Below, piece after piece: positions 57,442-64,000 of a stretch of DNA of 64,000 nt. This DNA is from Ndongobacter massiliensis (GTDB taxonomy: Bacteria > Bacillota > Clostridia > Tissierellales > Peptoniphilaceae), in assembly GCF_900120375.1 (NCBI RefSeq), contig NZ_LT635480.1, positions 248,001-312,000 on the forward strand, in the 5' to 3' direction. Position numbers and translations under genes: made by a program. Each line of letters begins with the position of its first letter. The stretch's first letter is position 1. The notes under the pieces are model-generated. The model was not told where the DNA came from, made no database searches, and worked only from the letters and a program-made list of their open reading frames with translations.

Positions 57442-59646
57442 TTAGAATCGTCCTCCATTAAGAACACCGTTTTGTTTCAGGTGAAGCCCTATCCATATGT
57501 TGCCTTCAGCGGTTTTTTGCCAAGTAAAACCTTGTGCTATCAGAACTCGCTTAAAATCAGCAGAGCTTCTTTTGTATTCACCGATCTCATCACAGTGCTC
57601 ACGGTACTTCTCATAAAGCTCACCCGCTTTTTGGGTAGCTGTTTTTTCTTCCTCACAGCAATCACTTAAGAAATGGCTGATCCAGTCGTTTTCTTCACGA
57701 TAAGCGTTCATGGCATCTTGGACGCACTTTGGTGGTACCAGTTTGAAACCGGAAGAGATGTATCTTTTTGCTCCCGCAATCATCCACGAGAGAATTGCTC
57801 CGCCGCATCGCTCGGACAGCACCTTGGCATAGTTCTTAATTTCTCCCTTGGCACCCCTGAAATTTGCCTTTAGAGGAATAACGATCAGGCGGTCCCAGGT
57901 GCCTTTGTCGATGGTCCCGACTTTGGGCAGATGGTTGGTATAAAGCACCGTCGTATGCGTCGGGATGAAGTTAAATGGTGCTTCAAATTTTTTCTCAGCA
58001 TGGATGGGATCTGTGCTGGAGAGATTTTTCAAAGAGCCTGAGTCGAGCCTTTTCCCTTCGGGTAGCTCGGCTGCGAGAATAAGCCTCTTGTTGTGTGTCT
58101 CGGCAAGCTCCGCACCTTTGTTCTTGGTCGGCTTTACGGTTAACAGCTCGGCGGAGATGGTACCGGCGTAGTCTCCTAAAACATAGAACTTGGCGTTATT
58201 GAAGGTGGATTTACCGTTTCCGCCTTCACCGTACTGGATCACAAGATTTTCATTTAAGACTTCTCCGATGCACTCTACACCGGATTCCAGCTGCAGGTAA
58301 TCTTCGAGAGCCTTGTCTTTGCAGGTGAAATCACGAAGGAACCGGAGCCATTCGTCCATACCTTTGTCATTTGGTGATACAGCACAAATTTTGGTGCAGT
58401 AGTCCTTCGGATCATGCGTCCGCAATTTTCCGCTGCGAAGATCCACCGTCCCGTCCGGCGTGTTTAAGAGAAAACCGTCTTTATCAAGCATTTTCACATC
58501 GACTTGCACCATCGGTTTCAGCTCAGTGATAGTTGCCTTGATGTTGGAAGATTTCCGGCGGCTTAAGACAAACTTGTAGAAGGCTTCCGCTTTTTCCTGT
58601 GTTTCATCACTTTCCGCTTCATTCATCATTTTCCACGCAAGGCAGAGCTGCTTATGGGTAAATCCCTGCAGCGCTTTCTGCACTAAGAGGTCATCGTCTT
58701 TCCAGACTTTTCCCGTGAAATAATAGAGACCGAGACCTTTGACATAGATGACCTTGTCAGTAGCCGCTTCGAGAAAGGCTTTTGCCTGTCCGACATCGGT
58801 AAAGTCAGACGGGATGAGACTTTCTTCGAATTCCATGCTGTTGTATTCAGCAGGCGAGATATAATTTTTATCCGCTTTGATGGTGCTGTTGTAAAAACCG
58901 ACTGCACTGTTCCAGATGCTGCTGAGTTCTTCTTCAGAAAGCGGAGGTGTGCATTTTTTTGCTTCCTCAAGATAGGCTTCATGCGCTTTATTATCATCGG
59001 TGCCATATTTCTTGAGCACAAGTCCTGCAAAATGGGACATGGTAGTGTTTCGCGCGCCTTCTGTGATTTTGGCATTGGCACGGCTCATAAATTCATCAAT
59101 GCAAAAAGTACCATCGAAATATTCAACCTGTGGATTCTCAACACCGAAGAAGAAACGCGCCGCGTCAAGTGCACCATCATCGAAGGCGGGAAACCTTGCC
59201 CGCACTTTTTTCTTAAGGCGGTTATATAGCTTCGCATCGCTTATGGAAGTTTTCAGAGGAAAGTAGATGTGAAACTTGGGACGCGCGGCTTTTCCGTCCT
59301 TTTCCTTCATGTTATTTCGGGAATAAACCACAAAAAAGCGCACGTCAGGATAAGCCGCTTGAACATCTTTCGGGGTTTTCCACTCAGCAGGTGGAATATC
59401 TGAAGCTAATGGATCGGAAGATACGTTGTCACAGTCCAGCGGCAGACAGTCGGATTCCTGAAAGGTTTTATTGCTTCTGTAGCCTTTGATGAGCTTCTTG
59501 CGCTGGTTATAGCCATCCTTGTAAATCGCACAGACGTGATCAAAGGCAGCGACCTTTTTCAGGTCGTCTGCCGTTTTGATCTCTGCAATAAAGGGATAGC
59601 TTGTATTTGTTTTCTTGCCGCGAACATTCGAATAGCTGATTCTCAT
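57442..59646 (-). CDS. Phage primase-helicase (P4/D5 type)
   Basis: 734 aa. N-terminal archaeo-eukaryotic-type primase features (CLPLDCDNVSSD, KFHIYFPL), then a D5_N region and SF3 helicase: Walker A YGEGGNGKSTFNNAKF, YTNHLPKVGTIDKGTWDRL. It makes primers and unwinds DNA at the phage origin. It overlaps the DUF4406 gene by 4 bp. Confidence 0.93.
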   Translation of the reverse strand: MRISYSNVRGKKTNTSYPFIAEIKTADDLKKVAAFDHVCAIYKDGYNQRKKLIKGYRSNKTFQESDCLPLDCDNVSSDPLASDIPPAEWKTPKDVQAAYPDVRFFVVYSRNNMKEKDGKAARPKFHIYFPLKTSISDAKLYNRLKKKVRARFPAFDDGALDAARFFFGVENPQVEYFDGTFCIDEFMSRANAKITEGARNTTMSHFAGLVLKKYGTDDNKAHEAYLEEAKKCTPPLSEEELSSIWNSAVGFYNSTIKADKNYISPAEYNSMEFEESLIPSDFTDVGQAKAFLEAATDKVIYVKGLGLYYFTGKVWKDDDLLVQKALQGFTHKQLCLAWKMMNEAESDETQEKAEAFYKFVLSRRKSSNIKATITELKPMVQVDVKMLDKDGFLLNTPDGTVDLRSGKLRTHDPKDYCTKICAVSPNDKGMDEWLRFLRDFTCKDKALEDYLQLESGVECIGEVLNENLVIQYGEGGNGKSTFNNAKFYVLGDYAGTISAELLTVKPTKNKGAELAETHNKRLILAAELPEGKRLDSGSLKNLSSTDPIHAEKKFEAPFNFIPTHTTVLYTNHLPKVGTIDKGTWDRLIVIPLKANFRGAKGEIKNYAKVLSERCGGAILSWMIAGAKRYISSGFKLVPPKCVQDAMNAYREENDWISHFLSDCCEEEKTATQKAGELYEKYREHCDEIGEYKRSSADFKRVLIAQGFTWQKTAEGNIWIGLHLKQNGVLNGGRF

Positions 59647-60044
59647 TCTTCAACCTCCTTCAAGTCCTCGGTGAAATAGCGAACGTTTCGCCTGTGGTAT
59701 TTGGCATATCCGATCTCTTTGGTCATACCGAGAGAGGGTTTTCCAAATGCCCAAAGCTCGGTGCATTTGTCGATCAGGATTTGTCCGAAGAAAAGCGCCA
59801 GCTCACGTTCGCTTTTCTCATCCATGAACTGCGGATACATGAGATGGGGCACGATTGGGATAAAGCCTTGATCAACGGCAAAGCGGGCATAGCGCTTGGC
59901 GGCTTCGGTGTTTTTCTCAACATCTCCAGCATAAGGAGAGGCGATATAGACAAGCGGCATATAAGGATAGCGATGCGTCTTAAAGATTGCTTCATAGGCG
60001 GTCGGATCCGCGTAGCCTTCTGCGTTTTGATATAGGTTTTCCAT
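59643..60044 (-). CDS. DUF4406 (nucleoside deoxyribosyltransferase-like) protein
   Basis: 133 aa from ATG 60044. YMPLVYIASPYAGDVEKNTE, GFIPIVPHLMYPQFM and CTELWAFGKPSLGMTKEIGY are the hallmark of this Rossmann-like family. It may act on nucleotides during phage growth; activity unproven. Start overlaps the Rha-type gene stop (TGATG). Confidence 0.88.
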   Translation of the reverse strand: MENLYQNAEGYADPTAYEAIFKTHRYPYMPLVYIASPYAGDVEKNTEAAKRYARFAVDQGFIPIVPHLMYPQFMDEKSERELALFFGQILIDKCTELWAFGKPSLGMTKEIGYAKYHRRNVRYFTEDLKEVEE

Positions 60045-60715
60045 CAGCGCACCTCCTTGATTTGTAGTTTCATGGCATACCATTCGAGGTAGCGTTTTCG
60101 TTGCTGAAAATCAGGGACGGCAACAAGCAGTCCGACATCGACTTTTTGCAAAATGTTGAGCATGGAGATTTCATCTTGCGAAAGATACGGACGTATGGAT
60201 GTTCCTTTATCGATGCCGTGTACTTCTCGGTAATGCTTGGCATCCATGCCAAGCACGATGCGGTTAAGCATATTGCATTCGTTCGAGTAGTGATATGGTT
60301 TCGGGTTGTCATGGAGAAGCTGGATGTTTTCCGTCAGCAGTGGGAACTCCTGTCTTGCCGATACCAGCGTTTTGATGAAGGTTTCCATTTCGTTGAAACG
60401 CTTGATATAGAGTTCTTTGAACCGCATTGCCTTTTTGCCGGTGTATCCCATTGCCAACATGGTGAAACCATCACGAGTTAAGTAGTAACAGGGCAGTTTT
60501 CGTCCGGTATTGTCCTTATAACTACTGAGCTCAAAATTGAGCTTAACAAATTGTTCACTCAATCCAGATTTGGATTCAGTGAGTTTTTGAATGTCGCGCA
60601 GGATATGGAAGTGTTCTTTCTCGAAAAATTGCGCAATTGCTCTTGAATCGACACGAGCTGTGTCATGGTTGTCTGCGAATACTCCGTATTCGTCTTTTGG
60701 AATTAGTTCTTGCAT
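60044..60715 (-). CDS. Rha-family antirepressor-like protein
   Basis: 223 aa. N-terminal Rha domain (ARVDSRAIAQFFEKEHFHIL, RDIQKLTESKSGLSEQF, YYLTRDGFTMLAMGYTGKKA). The C-terminal ~110 residues (NECNMLNRIVLGMDAKHYRE, WYAMKLQIKE) resemble phage regulatory extensions. Probably part of the lysis-lysogeny decision. Preceded by conserved leader copy B and three palindromes. Confidence 0.88.
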   Translation of the reverse strand: MQELIPKDEYGVFADNHDTARVDSRAIAQFFEKEHFHILRDIQKLTESKSGLSEQFVKLNFELSSYKDNTGRKLPCYYLTRDGFTMLAMGYTGKKAMRFKELYIKRFNEMETFIKTLVSARQEFPLLTENIQLLHDNPKPYHYSNECNMLNRIVLGMDAKHYREVHGIDKGTSIRPYLSQDEISMLNILQKVDVGLLVAVPDFQQRKRYLEWYAMKLQIKEVR

Positions 60716-60721
60716 TAAAAA

Positions 60722-60798
60722 CCTCCGTTTCTACAGATGGAGGGAGCACCATTGCTGCCCTCATCACTTCCTGAAGAAACGGAGATGGTTTGGACGAA
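60722..60798 (-). promoter_or_regulatory. Conserved structured leader, copy B
   Basis: Minus strand TTCGTCCA (60798-60791), CTCCGTTT (60784-60777), CTTCAGG (60776-60770), hairpin 60762-60740 (GAGGG, bulged C, AGCA paired with TGCT and CCCTC), then AAACGGAGG (60730-60722), the ribosome binding site of the Rha gene. CTCCGTTT and AAACGGAG form eight perfect pairs that would hide it. Confidence 0.68.
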
Positions 60799-60882
60799 CT
60801 TTTTAGAGAAAATAAAAAACATGCCACTGCTCAGATTGCTAAAACCGCAAAAGGAGGTAGCGAAAAGTGACACCCTTGAAAA

Positions 60883-60905
60883 CTCAATAACAAAGTGTTA
60901 TTGAG
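60883..60905. promoter_or_regulatory. Perfect palindrome upstream of the Rha gene (possible operator)
   Basis: CTCAATAACA-AAG-TGTTATTGAG, 10-bp arms. A second palindrome GTGAACG-AAA-CGTTCAC lies at 60924-60940. Their placement between polymerase and regulator genes suggests repressor sites. Confidence 0.55.
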
Positions 60906-60944
60906 CAGCATCGCTCTCATATAGTGAACGAAACGTTCACTCCC

Positions 60945-60980
60945 TTAAAACAATCTCGACTACCGTTTTGGTAGCCGAGA
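60945..60980 (-). terminator. Terminator after the DNA polymerase gene (bidirectional)
   Basis: Stem TCTCG-CTACC/GGTAG-CGAGA around CAAAA; minus-strand T-tract TTGTTTT, plus-strand T-tract TTTTT. It ends the DNA polymerase transcript before the Rha operon. Confidence 0.8.
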
Positions 60981-60984
60981 CTTT

Positions 60985-62958
60985 TTAATCTTTCTTGTAA
61001 AACTCGCACTCATAGCCGTCGGCTTTGAGCGGCAAGCCTTCAGCCCACGGCGGCGTGCGGCTCATCTGTTCACAGACTGCATCAAGGGACATACGAGGAT
61101 CGGCTTCAATCACGACCTCATCATGGATATGCATAACAATCGAGCAGTTATGAAGTGTCCGCATGGCATAGGCCAAGATGTCACGAGCAGTTGCCTGCAC
61201 GATATTTTCCACGAACTTTGGACCGTAGGAGTCAATGCGATCCCATTTCTTTCCGGTGATGACACCCTCATAGGTGACGCAGGGAGATCCGAAGCGGTTC
61301 TCATCGAGCTTTGGTTTTACATAGGCTAAGGCCCTTCCGGAGGGCAGCATGATGAAGAGCATGCCGGAACGGCAGCGAAAGGTGAGACCGTGTGTCTTGG
61401 TGACTTTCTTATGGCGGACAGCTTCAAGGATGGCACGATCCACGTCCCACCAGAATCTGACGATCTTCGGATTGGCAGATCGCCAAGCATCAACGATGGG
61501 TTTTAATTCTTCTTCGGAAAGTCCCATCTCAAGCGCGCCCATCGCTTTTAAGGCTCCGATCGAGCCGCCATAGCCACAGGCCAGTGTTGCTATTTTCCCT
61601 TTTTGGCGGAGTTCTCCATTGATACCGTGTTTAACGACGGGTACCCCGAACATTCGCGATGCCGTCTCGCAGTAAAGGTCTTTTCCGGCTACAAAGGCAT
61701 CGAGGGAATCTTGCTGCCCTGCGTACCAGGCGATAACCCTGGCTTCAATGGCTGAGTAGTCGGAAACGATGAACTTATGACCTTCCTTTGGAACAAAAGC
61801 GGTCCGTACCAGCTGGGATAAGGTGTCCGGTACATCTTCGTAGAGGAATTTAACAGCTTCAAAATCTCCTACTCTCACCAGCGCTCTGGCAGCGCCAAGA
61901 TCCGGCAGGTGGTTTCTGGGGAGATTTTGCATTTGCACGAGTCTTCCTGCCCAGCGCCCTGTACGGTTGGCCCCGTAAAACTGAAACATGCCACGAACTC
62001 TGCCATCTTTACAGGCGGCATTTTGCATCGTCTGATATTTCTTAACCGAGGATTTGGCAAGCTGACTGCGAAGCATAAGAGCATCCCGCAGCTTAGGCGG
62101 TGCGGTTTGAATCAGTTCTGCGACTTGCTTTTTGCCGAGCGACTCCGTGGGCATACCGTTTTGGGCAAGCCAGTCTTTCATCTGAACGACCGAATTCGGA
62201 TTCTCCAAGTTAGTGATGGCTTTCATCTTGGTGATGAGCTCATCCTTTGAGCGCCTGTCCATCTCAACGGCTGCATTCGCTAAAGTAAGATCGACTTTCA
62301 CGCCGCGGTCGTTAATCTCCTGATCAATGGCGTATTCGTCCCAGAGAAAATCCGGCACAGGGTAATTTTTGAGCCTCTCTTTGATGGAAAGTTCCACCTC
62401 GACATCGCGCTTGTTGTAGGCCTTGAAGGTTTTCCACATGTCCGGTGCATCAGAGGGAAGATGTCGTTTTCCGGTTTGCCTGTCCGGCATGCAGAAATAT
62501 CGGATGAGGTCTTTACCTTCTTTCATCTTTTGATTTTGAAGGCCGAGTACTGTACCGACACCTTCCAGTGATAGTGGAAGACCCAAAGTTGCTGCCCAGA
62601 CCATCGAACAGCGCCAAGAGGCGGGATTAAGAAATCTTGCCATCTCTGTTGAAAGCGGATGATGGTCATGAAAGGGATCAAGGCTTATGCCGATATCCGA
62701 TAGATAGCGAGATAAACAAACTCTCTCAAAATTCGCGTTATATGCCCATTTAATAACGGTGTCGTCTGTCAATGCATCCAGAATGACGTTGGGGATTTGT
62801 TCGCCTTGTGCAAGGTCGATGACCCGAACTTCACCGCCATCGATCGAGCAGCCGAAGAGCAGAATGTTAAAATCAGGCGCTTCGGCGTACTTATATACGC
62901 CTGCTTTGGCCAGTTCAACGGACGAAAATGACTCTATATCAATGCTAAGTGTTTTCAA
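60985..62958 (-). CDS. Phage DNA polymerase, family A with 3'-5' exonuclease
   Basis: 657 aa. Exonuclease motif LSIDIESFSSVELAKAGVYK, then YNANFERVCL. Polymerase motif A VSDYSAIEARVIAWYAG, motif B KIATLACGYGGSIGALKAMG, motif C MHIHDEVVIEA. Copies phage DNA. The start follows AGGAGGTGAAATTTTG. Confidence 0.95.
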   Translation of the reverse strand: MKTLSIDIESFSSVELAKAGVYKYAEAPDFNILLFGCSIDGGEVRVIDLAQGEQIPNVILDALTDDTVIKWAYNANFERVCLSRYLSDIGISLDPFHDHHPLSTEMARFLNPASWRCSMVWAATLGLPLSLEGVGTVLGLQNQKMKEGKDLIRYFCMPDRQTGKRHLPSDAPDMWKTFKAYNKRDVEVELSIKERLKNYPVPDFLWDEYAIDQEINDRGVKVDLTLANAAVEMDRRSKDELITKMKAITNLENPNSVVQMKDWLAQNGMPTESLGKKQVAELIQTAPPKLRDALMLRSQLAKSSVKKYQTMQNAACKDGRVRGMFQFYGANRTGRWAGRLVQMQNLPRNHLPDLGAARALVRVGDFEAVKFLYEDVPDTLSQLVRTAFVPKEGHKFIVSDYSAIEARVIAWYAGQQDSLDAFVAGKDLYCETASRMFGVPVVKHGINGELRQKGKIATLACGYGGSIGALKAMGALEMGLSEEELKPIVDAWRSANPKIVRFWWDVDRAILEAVRHKKVTKTHGLTFRCRSGMLFIMLPSGRALAYVKPKLDENRFGSPCVTYEGVITGKKWDRIDSYGPKFVENIVQATARDILAYAMRTLHNCSIVMHIHDEVVIEADPRMSLDAVCEQMSRTPPWAEGLPLKADGYECEFYKKD

Positions 62959-62982
62959 AATTTCACCTCCTAAATGGCAGAA

Positions 62983-63008
62983 AGGCAGACTGCATCTCCA
63001 GTCTGCCT
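62983..63008 (-). terminator. Hairpin between the small membrane gene and DNA polymerase
   Basis: AGGCAGACTG pairs with CAGTCTGCCT over ten perfect pairs and is followed by TTCTG. Weak T-tract, so partial termination is likely. Confidence 0.6.
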
Positions 63009-63025
63009 CTCCGCATCATTTGCTT

Positions 63026-63166
63026 TTAACGGGTTGTGGTGTCGTTCTTTTTCTTCTCGCGCTTTTCAAGCCTTGCAATGAGCACGTTGGCAAAGGCGGC
63101 ACCGAAGGTGAATCCGACAGCCATCGATAAGATGAGCTGGCACATGAAATCAAGTAGATTTGTCAT
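63026..63166 (-). CDS. Small phage membrane protein
   Basis: 46 aa: MTNLLDFMCQLILSMAVGFT, FGAAFANVLIARLE, then EKREKKKN. One membrane helix and a basic tail. AGAGGTGTGCC precedes the ATG. Function unknown. Confidence 0.65.
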   Translation of the reverse strand: MTNLLDFMCQLILSMAVGFTFGAAFANVLIARLEKREKKKNDTTTR

Positions 63167-63176
63167 GGCACACCTC

Positions 63177-63740
63177 TTAGCTCAAGAAGTCATCGTCATC
63201 ATCGGTTGCAAAGTCTTCTGCGGCAGAAGCATGACCGCCGAGCGGCTCGCCGTCACGGATTTTCTGCAGGTTGTTGAGACCACAGGCGATGCCGCGATTT
63301 CCGTTGGAGTTGAACGCATAAAAATTGATGGACGCGCGGCCGTAAACGCCTGAGTAAACTTCGGAGCTGTCGATGATTTCATTTCGGTCGGCATCGACGA
63401 TGCCCGGCTTGGTGGTGGAGTTGGCATTTACAAAATAACTGTTTGCATACGCCTCATCGTCCGGACGTTCAGCATCTCCATCACGAAGCGGCGTTTTGAT
63501 TGCCGCAAGTGCGGGTACCGAGCGGCCGTTTCCTTTGAGTTTGGCTTCACCTTCCTTGTAGGCGGCTTCGATGGCAGCTTTGATTTTCCCTAAAGTGACG
63601 GTATCGGACTTGGGGATAATGAGCGAAACGCTGTACTTCGGTGTGCCGCCGTTGATGGATTTTGGCTGCCACACGTTGGCATAACTCCAGCGAGTGTCTT
63701 TTCCTGTGATAACCTTCATCGGGTTTGTAAATTTTGACAT
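63177..63740 (-). CDS. DUF2815 single-stranded DNA-binding protein (gp2.5-like)
   Basis: 187 aa. NPMKVITGKDTRWSYANVWQ, TPKYSVSLIIPKSD, ASINFYAFNSNGNRGIACGL and the acidic tail (DDDDDFLS), as in T7 gp2.5-type proteins. It coats ssDNA in replication and recombination. AAGGAGGAAAATTAA precedes the start. Confidence 0.92.
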   Translation of the reverse strand: MSKFTNPMKVITGKDTRWSYANVWQPKSINGGTPKYSVSLIIPKSDTVTLGKIKAAIEAAYKEGEAKLKGNGRSVPALAAIKTPLRDGDAERPDDEAYANSYFVNANSTTKPGIVDADRNEIIDSSEVYSGVYGRASINFYAFNSNGNRGIACGLNNLQKIRDGEPLGGHASAAEDFATDDDDDFLS

Positions 63741-64000
63741 TTAATTTTCCTCCTTAAAATCTTCTTTTGCTGAATTCATGGCCGGACGTTTATCGGACTC
63801 CGGCACGAGGGTTGGTTTTCCTTGCGGCTTTTCAATTAAGCCTTCAAGCAGCTCCTCAAAGCGGTTTTTGCCTAAGAGCTTGGTCATAGCGGTGATGCCG
63901 AGGAGCTTTTCCTCATAAGGATTAAAGCCTGCATCGGATACCTTCTTTGCGACGGCATCTTCGTTTACGTATTTACGGTTGCTTCTTCCTGCGACGAGCT
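63741..64000 (-). CDS. DUF2800 family phage protein, 5' partial
   Basis: The last 85 codons are visible: LVAGRSNRKYVNEDAVAKKV, YEEKLLGITAMTKLLGKNRF, KPTLVPESDKRPAM. This is the C-terminus of DUF2800, a RecB/Cas4-like nuclease family often beside DUF2815. The N-terminus lies beyond the right edge. Confidence 0.88.
   Translation of the reverse strand, partial: LVAGRSNRKYVNEDAVAKKVSDAGFNPYEEKLLGITAMTKLLGKNRFEELLEGLIEKPQGKPTLVPESDKRPAMNSAKEDFKEEN

Noticed and set aside
60851-60890. Plus-strand AAAAGGAGG followed by a GTG and a seven-codon frame, like a leader peptide
   Set aside because: All neighbouring genes are on the minus strand and nothing downstream on the plus strand could be controlled.

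Overview
The window reads as a chromosome segment of a low-to-mid GC Gram-positive anaerobe (Firmicutes, Clostridia/Tissierellia-like; genus not decidable from sequence alone). Evidence is the strong AGGAGG-type ribosome binding sites, BceABRS and ECF transporter modules, large serine recombinases, and a siphovirus prophage of the Firmicutes HK97/phi13 type.

Layout. (1) 1-3285, likely host backbone: the 3' part of an oligopeptide ABC ATPase gene, then a GntR(YtrA-type)/ABC ATPase/membrane protein operon with a clear promoter, operator and terminator. (2) 3272-6090, a scrapyard of transferred pieces: a serine recombinase tail, the start of a type I restriction-modification locus whose hsdM is cut inside its SAM-binding motif, a KilA-N protein, and an acetyltransferase with an in-frame stop. 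(3) 6154-10874, a complete BceAB-BceRS-like peptide-antibiotic sensing and resistance module. (4) 10945-16131, a recombinase remnant, two copies of one truncated HTH gene flanking a TfoX/SAP/AraC cassette, an intact GNAT gene and a lysin-tail remnant. (5) 16379-23583, a TetR-controlled operon of two exporter-type ABC half-transporters plus a complete ECF transporter (S, T and fused A components). (6) 23558-27123, a second recombinase remnant followed by a divergently oriented methyltransferase/TetR/SRPBCC operon under a 33-bp perfect palindrome. (7) 27199-64000 and beyond, a prophage, all genes on the minus strand.

The cargo modules of parts 2-6 are repeatedly punctuated by serine recombinase fragments and by a recurring non-coding motif (TTGATACA plus GGGT-type iterons, at 6.0, 16.4 and 24.9 kb). 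This looks like repeated accretion of mobile elements at one hot spot.

The prophage, read right to left, has replication genes (DUF2800, DUF2815 ssDNA-binding, family A DNA polymerase, Rha antirepressor-like protein, DUF4406, D5 primase-helicase, VRR-NUC, SNF2 helicase, DUF1492 late regulator), a terminator, then HNH, small terminase and a methylation module (its own S-adenosylmethionine synthetase plus two DNA methyltransferases). Several small genes follow, then large terminase, portal, ClpP-type protease, capsid, connectors, tail (with a -1 frameshift site), fiber, holin and GH25 lysozyme. Last come an HTH/zinc protein, a SHOCT-like protein and two overlapping full-length serine recombinases.

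The most interesting signals are: a rigidly spaced leader element, with base pairs that co-vary and can hide the ribosome binding site, in front of both the recombinase operon and the Rha operon; a four-copy promoter-like element dividing the prophage cargo into units; the phage SAM synthetase/methyltransferase module; and a 1.3-kb direct repeat that could excise the methyltransferase operon.
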